A stretch of DNA of 38,493 bases from Catenulisporales bacterium (lineage in GTDB: Bacteria; Actinomycetota; Actinomycetes; Streptomycetales; Catenulisporaceae). Below, piece by piece: positions 8,047-17,512 of the stretch. The position numbers and the translations under genes are program-made. Positions within the stretch are counted from its first letter, which is position 1. Each line of letters starts with the position of its first letter. Under the pieces are notes generated by a model. The model saw only the letters and a list, made by a program, of their open reading frames with translations. It had not been told where the DNA came from and ran no database searches. The stretch lies in contig JAEKKI010000143.1 of NCBI GenBank assembly GCA_019510485.1, positions 1-38,493 of the forward strand. The letters are read 5' to 3'.

Positions 8047-9261
8047 TCAGACCCGCTCGATGATGGTGGCGACGCCCATTCCGCCGCCGACGCACAGCGT
8101 CACCAGGCCGCGCCGCAAGTCCCGGCGTTCCAGCTCGTCCACGATGGTGCCGAGCAGCATCGCGCCGGTGGCGCCCAGCGGATGGCCGAGGGCGATCGCG
8201 CCGCCGTTGACGTTCACCGACTCCTGCGGGAAGCCCATCTCACGCACGTAGCGCAGCACCACGGCCGCGAACGCCTCGTTGATCTCGACCAGGTCGATGT
8301 CGTCGATCGTGAGCCCGGCCTTGGCCAGCGCCTTGCGGGAGGCCGGCGCCGGACCGGTGAGCATGATCGTGGAGTCCGCGCCGGACACGGCGGTGGCGAC
8401 GATGCGGGCGCGCGGGGTCAGCCCCGCGACCTCGCCCGCGCGCTCGTTGCCGACCAGCACCAGCGCGGCGCCGTCGACGATGCCGGAGGAGTTGCCGGCG
8501 TGGTGGACGTGATCGATCCGCTCCACCCAGTGGTACTTCTGCAGCGCCACGGCGTCGAAGCCGCCGAGGTCGCCGATGACGTCGAACGACGGCTTGAGCG
8601 CGGCCAGCGTCTCGACGGTGGTGCCGGGGCGGATGAACTCGTCCTCCTCCAAGATCGTCAGGCCGTTGCGATCACGGACCGGGATCACCGAGTTCTTGAA
8701 GTGGCCGGCGGCGCGGGCGGCGGCGGCCAGCTCCTGCGAGCGCGCGGCGAAGGCGTCGACGTCGGTCCGGGAGAAGCCCTCGATGGTGGCGATCAGGTCG
8801 GCGCCGACGCCCTGCGGGATGAAGGAGATGTCGTAGGCGGTCTCCGGGTCCTCGAACCAGGCGCCGCCGTCGGAGGCCATCGGCACCCGGGACATCGATT
8901 CCACGCCGCCGGCCAGCAGCAGATCGTCGCCGAGGCCCGAGGCCACCTTCTGCGCGGCGATGTTCACCGCCTCCAGGCCCGAGGCGCAGAACCGGTTGAG
9001 CTGGAAGCCCGCGGTGGTGTCCGGCAGCCCGGCGGCCAGCGCCGCGATCTTGGCGATGTCCGAGCCCTGCTCGCCGATCGGCGTCACCACGCCGAGGATG
9101 ACGTCCTCGATCAGCGCCGGGTCCAGGTTCGGGTGCCGGCTCCGCATCTCGTCGATGAGGCCCACCACCAAAGAGATGGGTTTGACGGTGTGCAGCGAGC
9201 CGTTTCGCTTGCCCCGGCCGCGCGGTGTCCGGATCGCGTCGTAGATGTACGCGTTCGGCAT
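8047..9261 (-). CDS. fadA: Acetyl-CoA C-acyltransferase (thiolase)
   Basis: 404 residues. The acyl-accepting Cys92 is in [10 protein letters not shown]. The second catalytic set is His360 in [14 protein letters not shown] and Cys390 in [14 protein letters not shown] is also present. It performs the thiolytic step of beta-oxidation with the adjacent FadB-type protein. The ATG is preceded by AGGAAGGA at 7 nt. It begins 40 bp after the acyl-CoA dehydrogenase stop. The long-chain specificity implied by FadA is inferred from pairing with FadB. Confidence 0.95.
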   Translation of the reverse strand: MPNAYIYDAIRTPRGRGKRNGSLHTVKPISLVVGLIDEMRSRHPNLDPALIEDVILGVVTPIGEQGSDIAKIAALAAGLPDTTAGFQLNRFCASGLEAVNIAAQKVASGLGDDLLLAGGVESMSRVPMASDGGAWFEDPETAYDISFIPQGVGADLIATIEGFSRTDVDAFAARSQELAAAARAAGHFKNSVIPVRDRNGLTILEEDEFIRPGTTVETLAALKPSFDVIGDLGGFDAVALQKYHWVERIDHVHHAGNSSGIVDGAALVLVGNERAGEVAGLTPRARIVATAVSGADSTIMLTGPAPASRKALAKAGLTIDDIDLVEINEAFAAVVLRYVREMGFPQESVNVNGGAIALGHPLGATGAMLLGTIVDELERRDLRRGLVTLCVGGGMGVATIIERV

Positions 9262-9301
9262 CGCAGTGTCCTTCCTATCTGTGACTGACCGCCACCCGCC
9301 G

Positions 9302-10453
9302 CTAGAGCGAGCGGGCGATCAGTTCCTTCATGATCTCATTGGCGCCGCCGTAGATGCGCTGGATCCGGCCGTCGGCGAACAGCCGGGCGATGGGGTATTC
9401 GAGCATGTAGCCGTAGCCGCCGTGCAGCTGGACGCAGCGGTCCACGACCTCGGTCTGCCGGTCGGTGATCCAGTACTTGGCCATCGAGGCGGTCGCGGCG
9501 TCGAGCTCGCCGGCCAGGTGCTTGGCGACGCAGTCGTCGAAGAAGACCCGCGCCACGCGGGCGATCGTGGCGCACTCGGCCAGCTCGAAGCGGGTGTTCT
9601 GGAGCTTGAACAGCGGCTTGCCGAACGCCTCGCGCTGCTTGGTGTAGGCGACGGTGTGATCGACGGCGGCCTCCAGCATCGCCATGCCGATGGCCGCGAC
9701 GAGCAGGCGTTCCTGCGGCAGTTGCACCATGAGCTGAACGAAGCCCTGGCCCTCGTCGCCGCCGAGCAGGTTCTCGGCCGGGACCCGCAGGCCGTCGAAG
9801 AAGAGTTCGGCGGTGTCGGTGCTGTGCTGGCCGACCTTCTTCAGGACGCGGCCGCGCTGGAAGCCGGGGGTGTCGTCGCCGACTTCGACCGCGAACAGGG
9901 AGACGCCGTGCGCGCCCTGGGCGGGATCGGTCTTGGCCGCGACGATGAGCAGGCCGGCGTTGCGGCCGTTGGTGATGAAGGTCTTGGCGCCGCTGAGGAT
10001 GTAGTCGCCGGTTTGCGGATCGCGGATCGCCTTCGTGGCGATGTTCTGCAGGTCCGAACCGGTGCCGGGCTCGGTCATCGCGATGGCCCCGATCAGCTCC
10101 CCGGCCGCCATCCGCGGCAGCCAGCGGAGCTTCTGCTCCTCGGTGGCGTAGGCGTTGACGTAGTGCGCGACGATGCCGGAGTGCACGGCGATCGCCATGG
10201 CACCGGCGCCGGAAGCCATCTGGGCCTCGATGATGGCGACCTCGTGCGCGAAGGTCCCGCCCCCGCCGCCGTGCTCCTCGGGGATGGACGCGCACAACAG
10301 CCCGAGCTTCCCGGCCGCCTGCCAGATGTCCGGGCTCGGGAAGCCCTGCTCGGCGAACTCGTCCTCCCGGGGCAACGCCTCGTTGACGAAGAAGGACTTC
10401 GCCAGCTCGCGCACCGCCTCCACGTCATCGGTCGCCCAGGGCGATCCGCTCAT
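9302..10453 (-). CDS. Acyl-CoA dehydrogenase (LCAD/isovaleryl type active site)
   Basis: 383 residues from ATG 10453; GGGAG lies 6 nt upstream. In-frame ATG 10459 touches that site and is less likely. The family signatures are [10 protein letters not shown] (FAD/substrate loop) and QLHGGYGY. The usual catalytic Glu of medium-chain enzymes is Gly369 here (IYGGANEI), while PQERL supplies Glu248, the position used as base in long-chain and isovaleryl-CoA dehydrogenases. It introduces the 2,3-double bond of acyl-CoA with FAD and an electron-transfer flavoprotein. It lies between the regulator (31 bp upstream) and the thiolase and is the first enzyme of the cluster. Confidence 0.93.
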   Translation of the reverse strand: MSGSPWATDDVEAVRELAKSFFVNEALPREDEFAEQGFPSPDIWQAAGKLGLLCASIPEEHGGGGGTFAHEVAIIEAQMASGAGAMAIAVHSGIVAHYVNAYATEEQKLRWLPRMAAGELIGAIAMTEPGTGSDLQNIATKAIRDPQTGDYILSGAKTFITNGRNAGLLIVAAKTDPAQGAHGVSLFAVEVGDDTPGFQRGRVLKKVGQHSTDTAELFFDGLRVPAENLLGGDEGQGFVQLMVQLPQERLLVAAIGMAMLEAAVDHTVAYTKQREAFGKPLFKLQNTRFELAECATIARVARVFFDDCVAKHLAGELDAATASMAKYWITDRQTEVVDRCVQLHGGYGYMLEYPIARLFADGRIQRIYGGANEIMKELIARSL

Positions 10454-10484
10454 CACCATCTCCCTGTCTGCCGAGGCCTACTGC

Positions 10485-11723
10485 CTAACCGTGATTAACA
10501 TCGCCGGTCCCGGACGCCGGCGTCAAGAGCACCGCGAGCATCAGTGCCCGCAGCCGCCCCGCCAACCCGGGCCGGTCGGCGAGGCGGCGGGTGCGGGCGG
10601 TGTCGTTGACGACGGCGAACGCGGCCAGGACGCGGATGCGGACCTCTTCCGGCGACTGCTCCGGGCGCGCGGCGGCGAGCAGGGCGGCCCAGTGCGCGGC
10701 GTAGGCGCGTTGGAAGCGGCGGGTCTCGGCGCGGTCGCGGTCGGGGAGGTTGTGGCCTTCGGTGAAGTAGGCGGCGACTAGGTCGCGGGAGGTTAGGACG
10801 GTGGTTACGTAGCGGGTGGTTAGGGCGGCCAGGGCTGATTCGGCGGTGAGCCGGTCGGTGGCTGCGCTCGGGGAGTGCGCCGGTTCCGGCTCGGCGGCCG
10901 GCGGCTCGTCCGATGTGAGCCGCAGCCGCTCCCCTATTCGCTCCGTGATCGTGCGCAGCAGGTCCGTCTTGCCCGCGAAGTGGCTGTAGATGCTCGGTCC
11001 CGCGATCCCGGCCGCGGCACCGATCTCCTCCAATGTCACCGCGTGATAGCCGCGATCCCAGAACAGGCGTGCCGCAGCCGCGAGGATGCGTTCTCTGCGA
11101 TCCGCCGAGTCAATTCTCTGGGGCCTGTTATCCATGGCGGCAGCGTCGAACTCCGCCGACGCCACCCCCATCGCGATCCCGGCCAGCAACTCCTCGAACG
11201 CCGCACGCGGCAGCCGCACCCGATGATCCGAGATACTCCCCAACACGCTCAGCGCCGCCCACGACATGAGCTCCGCATCCCCCGGTTCCAGCTCCGGGCG
11301 CAACCTCCGCAGCTCGACGACAGCCGCCTGCGAAGCCTCCCCCATCCGCTTGGCCAACTCCGCCGCGTCCTCGGGCGCCAAATGCCGGTACTCCCGGCGC
11401 CACATCACCCCGAACTCCGGGCGCCGGATCACGAAGGCGGCCAGGTCGCGGTACGTCGTCCGCAGCCGTTGCGCCGGGTCGGAAGTCTGGGCCAGGCCGG
11501 CGGCGACCGCGCGCGCCATCTCGTCGAAGCCGGAGCGCACCACCTCGGCCAGAATGGCCTGCTTGCCCGGGAAGTGGCGGTAGATCGCGGGACCCGACAG
11601 ACCGGCCGCCGCGGCGATGTCGCCGACCGTGACGTTGTGGTACCCGTCGCGGGCGAACAGAGCGGCAGCGATCGCGGTCAGCTGCTCGCGCCGCGTCACC
11701 CCCGCACTGGTCCGGGTCGTCAT
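10485..11723 (-). CDS. Double TetR-family regulator (two fused TetR units)
   Basis: 412 residues from ATG 11723, about twice the normal TetR length. The first TetR DNA-binding domain is at about 11-57 (VTVGDIAAAAGLSGPAIYRHF) and is followed by a helical ligand domain to about 200. A second complete DNA-binding domain is at about 208-257 (VTLEEIGAAAGIAGPSIYSHF) with its own C-terminal helical part. The two HTHs are close copies, suggesting internal duplication. An upstream in-frame TTG 11759 is possible but has no better signal. It leads the minus-strand fatty-acid cluster, so an acyl-CoA-responsive repressor of beta-oxidation is the natural inference. It is divergent from the importer operon. 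Confidence 0.9.
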   Translation of the reverse strand: MTTRTSAGVTRREQLTAIAAALFARDGYHNVTVGDIAAAAGLSGPAIYRHFPGKQAILAEVVRSGFDEMARAVAAGLAQTSDPAQRLRTTYRDLAAFVIRRPEFGVMWRREYRHLAPEDAAELAKRMGEASQAAVVELRRLRPELEPGDAELMSWAALSVLGSISDHRVRLPRAAFEELLAGIAMGVASAEFDAAAMDNRPQRIDSADRRERILAAAARLFWDRGYHAVTLEEIGAAAGIAGPSIYSHFAGKTDLLRTITERIGERLRLTSDEPPAAEPEPAHSPSAATDRLTAESALAALTTRYVTTVLTSRDLVAAYFTEGHNLPDRDRAETRRFQRAYAAHWAALLAAARPEQSPEEVRIRVLAAFAVVNDTARTRRLADRPGLAGRLRALMLAVLLTPASGTGDVNHG

Positions 11724-11887
11724 ACCGACAGCTTGATCCGATCCCGGCGCGCAGGACAAGACGCGAAAGCCGAACCCGCCTCAGTGCCCGCCCGGATCGA
11801 TCGACGGGCCGGCGAACACTTCGGCGAGGGAGCGTCTCGGCCCGAGCACCCACAGGTAACGATCACGTCAAAGTCTTGTCCATATAC

Positions 11888-11899
11888 CAAACGAGTTTG
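11888..11899. promoter_or_regulatory. Inverted repeat overlapping the importer promoter
   Basis: CAAAC-GA-GTTTG is a 5-2-5 inverted repeat that overlaps the -35 hexamer of the importer leader promoter and lies between divergent operons. A regulator site is plausible, but the repeat is short. Confidence 0.35.
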
Positions 11900-11926
11900 A
11901 CCAGTCCGCGAAACCCGACCTATGTT
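11897..11926 (+). promoter_or_regulatory. Strong vegetative-type promoter of the importer operon
   Basis: TTGACC (11897-11902), an 18-bp spacer and TATGTT (11921-11926) form the best sigma-70-like promoter in the window. The -10 ends 6 nt before ATG 11933, so the transcript should begin at or next to that codon. Confidence 0.7.
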
Positions 11927-11932
11927 CTAGGC

Positions 11933-12070
11933 ATGTCCTCCCTCGTCACAGTCGGCCTCGCGTTCCTCGAACGCGCGCTGCTCGCTGTGACGAATCACTG
12001 CGTCGCGGACGTCCTCTGTAGCCATGGCCGCCAGCCGACCTGTGCCCCGCCGGCGCACAACGTCCTGTAA
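11933..12070 (+). CDS. Leaderless 45-codon upstream ORF (possible leader peptide)
   Basis: ATG 11933 to TAA 12070 encodes 45 residues beginning MSSLVTVGLAFLERALLAV, with Cys at 23, 29 and 37. The start is exactly where the strong promoter should begin transcription. The stop is 94 bp before the binding-protein gene, and a 6-bp hairpin lies between. This arrangement is that of a regulatory leader peptide; leaderless Cys-containing upstream ORFs are known in actinobacteria to respond to cysteine supply. Whether this one does is inference, and the peptide resembles no family I know. A frame extension upstream to 11876 contains no promoter-compatible start. Confidence 0.55.
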   Translation: MSSLVTVGLAFLERALLAVTNHCVADVLCSHGRQPTCAPPAHNVL

Positions 12071-12085
12071 AGCGCATCCTCGTCA

Positions 12086-12110
12086 GCGTGCGCCGCGCCA
12101 CCCGGCACGC
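12086..12110 (+). promoter_or_regulatory. Hairpin in the importer 5' leader
   Basis: GCGTGC at 12086-12091 pairs with GCACGC at 12105-12110 around a 13-nt loop, between the leader ORF stop and the binding-protein ribosome-binding site. It could be part of an attenuation or translational switch; the stem is short. Confidence 0.3.
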
Positions 12111-12164
12111 GCCCTGCTGTACCGCTACATCTCCATCTCGTCTCACCGTTCGAGAGGTTTTCCC

Positions 12165-13877
12165 ATGCGGAAAATACCTGTCTTCTCGGCTGCCCTGGCG
12201 CTTGTGCTCGCCGGGACCGCCGCGTGCTCGTCATCGAGTTCGCCGTCCTCCGGCAAGGGTCCGCAGGCCGCCGCCTTCGACCCCAAGACCTGCCAGGGCG
12301 GCACGCTGGAAGTGCTGAACCAGGGCGGCATCAGCCACCTGGACCCGGCGCGGCTGTACACCTCCGGTGGCGGCAACATCCCCTCGCTGCTGTTCCGCAC
12401 GCTCACCACGCGGAACCGGCTGCCCGGCGAGGCCGGGGCCAAGCCCGCGCCGGACCTGGCCACCGACCTCGGGACGCCCAGCGACGGCGCGAAGACGTGG
12501 ACGTACCACCTGAAGGACGGCATCTCCTTCGAGGACGGCACGCCGATCACGGCGCAGGACGTGAAGTACGGCATCGAGCGCTCCTTCGCCCCCGAGCTGC
12601 CCGGCGGCGCGCCGTATCTGCGCGACTGGCTGGTGGACGCCGCGAACTACCAGGGCCCGTATAAGCAGCCCGAGGGCATCGCGGCGATCGAGACCCCGGA
12701 TCCGAAGACCATCGTCTTCCACCTGAGCAAGCCCGAGGGCGACTTCCCGCTGCTGGCCACGGCGACGCAGTTCGCGCCGGTGCCCAAGGCGAAGGACACC
12801 GGGGCCGACTACGAGAAGCACCCGGTCTCCTCCGGCCCCTACATGGTCGCCGGCTATGAGAAGAAGAAGTCGTTGCAGCTGGTGCGCAACCCGCACTGGT
12901 CCGCGGCCAGTGACACGCTGCGCTACGCGTGCCCGGACAAGATCGACGTGACCTCCGGCCTGGAGGCGGCGGTCATCAACCAGCGCATCGCCACCGGCAC
13001 CGGCCAGGACGCGAACGCCGTCACCACCGACGCCCAGGTCGGCCCGGACCAGCTGGCACAGCTGAACAGCAACCCGCAGCTGGCCAAGCGGGTCTCCAAG
13101 GGCGAGTTCCCGGCGACCTACTACCTGGCGTTCGACACCAAGATCAAGCCGTTCGACGACATCCGGGTGCGCGAGGCGATCTCCTACGCGGTGAACCGCA
13201 CCACCGTGGTCAACGCCGCCGGCGGCACCGCCGTGGCCGGCGCCTCGACCACCTTCCTGCCGCCGCAGAAGGCGCTGGGCTACCAGCCCTACGACTACTT
13301 CCCGGCCGGCCCGACGGGCGACCCGGCCAAGGCCAAGGAGCTGCTGACGCAGGCCGGTTATGCCAACGGCCTGACGATCACGCTGTTCCACGAGGCCGAC
13401 GACGCCGAGAACCTCGGCCCGAAGGTCGCCACGGCGTTGCAGGACGCGTTGAAGGCCGCGGGCATCACGGTGAACCTGAAGCCGGTCGACGACTCCACCT
13501 ACCGCGACGTGACCGGCAAGCCCAGCACCGAGCCCGGGATCTCGCTCCAGTACTGGGGTGCGGACTGGCCCTCGGGCGCCCCGTTCCTGATCCCGGTCTT
13601 CGACGGGCGGCAGATCATCGACAGCGGCGGCAACTTCAACCTGGCGCAGCTGAACGACCCGGCGGTGAACGCCGAGATCGACGCGATCAACCAGATCACC
13701 GACCCCGCCGCGGCCCAGGCCCGCTGGGGCGCGCTGGACGCCAAGCTCGGGCAGCAGGCACTGACGGTGCCGCTGATGCACGAGAAGGACGTCTACCTGG
13801 TGGGCAAGAATGTCAAGAACGCGGTGCCGGACGGCTGGCGCGGCCAGTACGACCTGGCCCGCATCTCGGTGAAGTAG
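12165..13877 (+). CDS. Oligopeptide-type ABC transporter substrate-binding lipoprotein
   Basis: 570 residues. The signal peptide ends in a lipobox-like AGTAAC with Cys21, then a Ser/Pro linker. The mature part is an SBP_bac_5 (cluster C) binding protein: GGTLEVLNQGGISHLDP, FEDGTPITAQDVKYGIERS and VREAISYAVNR are family signatures. It should capture a peptide or other medium-size solute outside the cell. ATG 12165 has GAGAGG 8 nt upstream; longer in-frame sequence upstream lacks a signal peptide. It is the first structural gene of the importer operon; the TTG of the next gene follows after 9 bp. The substrate is not determined; the Cys-containing leader ORF hints at a sulfur-linked solute, but only weakly. 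Confidence 0.92.
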   Translation: MRKIPVFSAALALVLAGTAACSSSSSPSSGKGPQAAAFDPKTCQGGTLEVLNQGGISHLDPARLYTSGGGNIPSLLFRTLTTRNRLPGEAGAKPAPDLATDLGTPSDGAKTWTYHLKDGISFEDGTPITAQDVKYGIERSFAPELPGGAPYLRDWLVDAANYQGPYKQPEGIAAIETPDPKTIVFHLSKPEGDFPLLATATQFAPVPKAKDTGADYEKHPVSSGPYMVAGYEKKKSLQLVRNPHWSAASDTLRYACPDKIDVTSGLEAAVINQRIATGTGQDANAVTTDAQVGPDQLAQLNSNPQLAKRVSKGEFPATYYLAFDTKIKPFDDIRVREAISYAVNRTTVVNAAGGTAVAGASTTFLPPQKALGYQPYDYFPAGPTGDPAKAKELLTQAGYANGLTITLFHEADDAENLGPKVATALQDALKAAGITVNLKPVDDSTYRDVTGKPSTEPGISLQYWGADWPSGAPFLIPVFDGRQIIDSGGNFNLAQLNDPAVNAEIDAINQITDPAAAQARWGALDAKLGQQALTVPLMHEKDVYLVGKNVKNAVPDGWRGQYDLARISVK

Positions 13878-13886
13878 GTCATTTCG

Positions 13887-14837
13887 TTGACGGTCCCGAT
13901 CGAGGTGGCGGTGGGTTCCGACCTGCCGCCGCCCCCGCTGTCCCGGTTCGCGGCCTGGCGCCGCCTGCGCCAGGACAAGGCCGCCGCCACCGGCATGGTC
14001 ATCATCGCGGTGATGGTGCTGGTGGCGGTCTTCGCGCCGGTGCTCACGGCTCTGGAGGGCCAGGACACCACGACGCAGCACTCCGACCTGATCGACTCCG
14101 CCTCCGGCGGCACGCCGATCGGCTCGCTCGGCGGCGTCAGCGGCAGCCACTGGCTGGGCGTGGAGCCGCAGACCGGTCGCGACCTGTTCGCGCGCCTGGT
14201 CTTCGGCGCCCGCATCTCGCTGGGCGTCGCCCTGGGCGCCACGCTGCTCCAGGTGCTGATCGGGGTGGGGATCGGCATCGCGTCCGGGCTCGGCGGCCGG
14301 CTGGTGGACGGGGTGCTGGGCCGGCTGACCGACCTGACGCTGGCGTTCCCGTATGTGATGTTCGCGATCGCGCTGATGGCGATCGTGCCGGGCTCGATCC
14401 CGCGGCCGCTGATTCTCGCCGTGGTCATCGCGCTGCTCGGCTGGGGTTCCACGGCCCGGCTGGCGCGCGGTCAGACGCTGTCGCTGAAGACCCGGGACTT
14501 CGTGGCCGCCGCCAAGCTCTCGGGCGCGCCGCCGTTGCGGGTGGCCAGGCGGGAGATCCTGCCGGGCTTGGTGACCCCGATCCTCACCTACGCCGCGCTG
14601 CTGGTACCGGCGAACATGATCTCCGAGGCCGGGCTGTCGTTCCTGGGCGTCGGAGTGCGGCCGCCGACGCCGTCGTGGGGCGAGATGCTCTCGCACGGCA
14701 CCACCTGGTTCCGGCCCGATGTGATGTACGTGCTGGTGCCCGGCGGCGCGCTGTTCCTGACGCTGCTGGCGTTCACGCTGCTGGCCGACGGCGTGCGCCG
14801 CACGCTGGACCCGAAGAACGTCGAGGTGGCGCCGTGA
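13887..14837 (+). CDS. ABC transporter permease (DppC/OppC type)
   Basis: 316 residues from TTG 13887, preceded by an AGG-containing site. There is an N-terminal cytosolic segment and first membrane helix (about 33-55), an extracytoplasmic loop with SHWLGVEPQTGRDLFARL (the DppC hallmark), then about five further helices. The EAA coupling loop is FVAAAKLSGAPPLRVARREILPG. It forms half of the membrane channel. Its stop overlaps the next permease start by 4 bp (GTGA), showing translational coupling. Having the C-type permease before the B-type is the reverse of the classical dpp order. Confidence 0.92.
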   Translation: MTVPIEVAVGSDLPPPPLSRFAAWRRLRQDKAAATGMVIIAVMVLVAVFAPVLTALEGQDTTTQHSDLIDSASGGTPIGSLGGVSGSHWLGVEPQTGRDLFARLVFGARISLGVALGATLLQVLIGVGIGIASGLGGRLVDGVLGRLTDLTLAFPYVMFAIALMAIVPGSIPRPLILAVVIALLGWGSTARLARGQTLSLKTRDFVAAAKLSGAPPLRVARREILPGLVTPILTYAALLVPANMISEAGLSFLGVGVRPPTPSWGEMLSHGTTWFRPDVMYVLVPGGALFLTLLAFTLLADGVRRTLDPKNVEVAP

Positions 14838-15823
14838 TCGGCTACCTTGCCAGACGTCTGATCGGCGCGGTGGTGGTCCTGCTGGCGTTGTCGGCGATCG
14901 TCTACGGGCTCTTCTACGCCGCACCCTCCAATCCAGCGCTGCTGGCCTGCGGCAAGGGCTGCACGCCGGACCGGCTGGCGGTGGTGAAGTCCTCGCTGGG
15001 CTTGGACAAGCCGCTGGTGGACCAGTACTTGTCCTTCCTGCACGGAATCTTCTTCGGGCACGACTATTCCTCCGGCCCCAGCGTCCGGAAGTGCCCGGCG
15101 CCCTGCCTGGGCTACTCCTTCGAGACCGACCAGCCGGTGACCTCGATCCTGAGCAGCGCGCTGCCGGTGTCGGCGTCGCTGGCGCTGGGCGCGATGGCGT
15201 TGTCGCTGCTGCTGGGGATCGGCTCCGGGCTGGTCACCGTGCTCAGCCGGCGGCGCTGGCTGGACCACGCGCTGAACGCGGTGGTGCTGGCCGGCTACGC
15301 CACGCCGGTGTTCCTGGTGGCGCTGGTGCTGCTCATCATCTTCTGCTCGGACCTGCAGTGGCTGCCGTTCCCCACGTACGTGCCGCTGACGCAGAACCCT
15401 GCCGAGTGGGCCCGGAACCTGCTGCTGCCGTGGACCGCGCTGGCGCTGATCCAGGCCGCGGCCTATGCGCGGATGACGCGTGCGCAGACGCTGGAGACGC
15501 TCGGCGAGGACCACGTCCGCACCGCGCGCGCCTACGGCCTGTCCGAGCGCCGGGTGATCGGCCGGCACGTGCTGCGCGGGGCGCTGACGCCGCTGGTCAC
15601 GATGGCCGCGATCGACCTGGCCCAGGTCATGACCTCGGCGGTGCTGACCGAGACCATGTTCGGCCTGCCGGGCATCGGCCAGACGCTGGTCGGCGCGGTC
15701 GGCAGCACCGACCTGCCGGTGATCGTCGGCGTGACGGTCACCGCCGGGACCATCTACATCCTGGCCAACGCCTTCGCCGACATCCTCTACGCGGCGATCG
15801 ACCCCCGAGTGGAGCTGGCATGA
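14834..15823 (+). CDS. ABC transporter permease (DppB/OppB type)
   Basis: 329 residues from GTG 14834, which overlaps the preceding stop. The N-terminus IGYLARRLIGAVVVLLALSAIVYGLFY is the typical DppB first helix. A long extracytoplasmic loop (about 35-105) with four Cys (in LLACGKGCTPD and RKCPAPC) follows, then five helices; the EAA loop is HVRTARAYGLSERRVIGRHVLRGAL and the C-terminal ETMFGLPGIGQTLV is conserved. It pairs with the DppC-type protein. The loop cysteines may form disulfides outside the membrane. The stop overlaps the ATPase start (ATGA). Confidence 0.92.
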   Translation: MIGYLARRLIGAVVVLLALSAIVYGLFYAAPSNPALLACGKGCTPDRLAVVKSSLGLDKPLVDQYLSFLHGIFFGHDYSSGPSVRKCPAPCLGYSFETDQPVTSILSSALPVSASLALGAMALSLLLGIGSGLVTVLSRRRWLDHALNAVVLAGYATPVFLVALVLLIIFCSDLQWLPFPTYVPLTQNPAEWARNLLLPWTALALIQAAAYARMTRAQTLETLGEDHVRTARAYGLSERRVIGRHVLRGALTPLVTMAAIDLAQVMTSAVLTETMFGLPGIGQTLVGAVGSTDLPVIVGVTVTAGTIYILANAFADILYAAIDPRVELA

Positions 15824-17496
15824 GTTCGCCGAGCGCGGTGCTGGAAGTCAGGGGTCTGGGTATCGACTTCCCGGTGCGCGGCGGCGAGGTGGTGGGCGCC
15901 GTCAAGGATCTGAGTTTCTCGGTGCGGGCCGGCGCGGCGCTGGGGATCGTGGGCCAGTCCGGCTCCGGCAAGAGCGCCACAGCGCTGGCGCTGCTCGGGC
16001 TGCACCGCGGGACCCCGGCACGGGTGTCGGGGCAGGTGTGGGTGGACGGCGTCGACGTGGTGGCGGCCTCGGACGCCGAGGTGCGCGCGCTGCGGGCCTC
16101 GCGGATCGCGATGGTGTTCCAGGATCCGCTGACCGCGCTGGACCCGTTCCACACCATCGGGGACCAGATCGCCGAGGTGTACCGGGTTCATACGAAGGCT
16201 TCGCGGGCCGAGGCGCGGGCGCGGGCGATCGAGGTGCTGGAGCAGGTGCGCATCGCGGACGCCGCCAGGCGCTACCGCGCGCATCCGCACGAGTTCTCCG
16301 GCGGCATGCGGCAGCGGGCGCTGATCGCGATGGCGCTGGCCTGCCGGCCGAAGGTGCTGGTCGCGGACGAGCCGACGACGGCGCTGGACGTCACCGTGCA
16401 GGCGCAGATCCTGGACCTGCTGGACGAGGTGCGCGCCGAGACCGGTATGGCGCTGGTGCTGATCAGCCACGACCTCGGTGTGGTCGCCGGAACCGCTGAC
16501 GAGGTCGTGGTCATGCACGAGGGCGTCGCGGTGGAGCGCGGCACGGCGGAGAAGGTGCTGCTCGATCCCCAGGACCCTTATACGCAGGGGCTGCTGGCGG
16601 CGATGCCACGGCTGGATTCCCCTTTGCCGGAACGGGATGCGGCCGCCTCCGAGCCTGAGACTCTGGTCCGGATCGAGGACGTCACCAAGCACTACCGGCG
16701 CGGCGGGGCGTTGTCGGGGCGGCGTACCGAGCCGGTACCGGCGGTGGACGGCGTCAGCCTGGAGCTGCGGGCCGGGGAGACGCTCGGCGTGGTCGGCGAG
16801 AGCGGGAGCGGCAAGACGACGCTGGCGCGGATGCTGGTGCGGCTGCTGGAGCCGTCGGCCGGCCGGGTGGTGTTCGCCGGGACGGACATCTCGGCGCTCG
16901 GCGAGCGCCGGTTGCGGCCGCTGCGGCGGGACTTGCAGATGGTGTTCCAGGACCCGTTGTCGTCGCTGAATCCCCGCCGCTCGGTCGGGGAGATCATCGC
17001 CGACCCGCTGCGGATCGCCGGGGAGTCGTCGGACGCTCAGATCCGGGCCGCGGTGCGGGAGCTGATGACGAAGGTCGGTTTGGATCCGAAGTCCTATGAC
17101 CGGTTCCCGCACGAGTTCTCCGGCGGCATGCGGCAGCGCGTCGGCATCGCGCGGGCTCTGGCGCCGCGGCCGCGGCTGCTGGTGTGCGACGAGCCGGTGG
17201 CGTCGCTGGATGTGTCGACGCAGGCGGTGATCCTGGAGCTGCTGCGGGATGTGCAGCGGGAGTACGGCCTGACGGTGGTGTTCGTCGCGCACGACCTGGC
17301 GGTGGTGCGGCAGATCGCCGACCGGGTGGCGGTGATGCGGTTCGGGCGGATCGTGGAGCTGGCGGACTCCGGGACGTTGTTCTCGGCTCCGCAGCATGAG
17401 TACACGCGGACGCTGCTGGACGCGGTTCCGGTGGTGGATCCGGTGGCGGCGCGGGAGAAGCGGGAGCGGCGGCGGTCGGCGGCGGCGATCGCGTGA
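15820..17496 (+). CDS. Fused double ABC ATPase (DppD-DppF type)
   Basis: 558 residues with two complete ABC ATPase domains in one chain. Domain 1 has Walker A GQSGSGKS (45-52), signature FSGGMRQR (159-166) and Walker B LVADEP (180-185). Domain 2 has Walker A GESGSGKT (326-333), the same signature EFSGGMRQR and Walker B LLVCDEP, followed by the oligopeptide-type C-terminal extension. Both sites look intact, so it powers import of the solute bound by the upstream lipoprotein. The start ATG overlaps the permease stop by 4 bp. It ends 16 bp from the convergent membrane-protein gene. Confidence 0.94.
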   Translation: MSSPSAVLEVRGLGIDFPVRGGEVVGAVKDLSFSVRAGAALGIVGQSGSGKSATALALLGLHRGTPARVSGQVWVDGVDVVAASDAEVRALRASRIAMVFQDPLTALDPFHTIGDQIAEVYRVHTKASRAEARARAIEVLEQVRIADAARRYRAHPHEFSGGMRQRALIAMALACRPKVLVADEPTTALDVTVQAQILDLLDEVRAETGMALVLISHDLGVVAGTADEVVVMHEGVAVERGTAEKVLLDPQDPYTQGLLAAMPRLDSPLPERDAAASEPETLVRIEDVTKHYRRGGALSGRRTEPVPAVDGVSLELRAGETLGVVGESGSGKTTLARMLVRLLEPSAGRVVFAGTDISALGERRLRPLRRDLQMVFQDPLSSLNPRRSVGEIIADPLRIAGESSDAQIRAAVRELMTKVGLDPKSYDRFPHEFSGGMRQRVGIARALAPRPRLLVCDEPVASLDVSTQAVILELLRDVQREYGLTVVFVAHDLAVVRQIADRVAVMRFGRIVELADSGTLFSAPQHEYTRTLLDAVPVVDPVAAREKRERRRSAAAIA

Positions 17497-17512
17497 GGCC
17501 GGGTCGGCGGAA

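Noticed and set aside
12231-14924. An 897-codon minus-strand open frame over the importer genes
   Set aside because: Antisense shadow of clear SBP and permease genes; composition is RRR/QQ-rich without domains.
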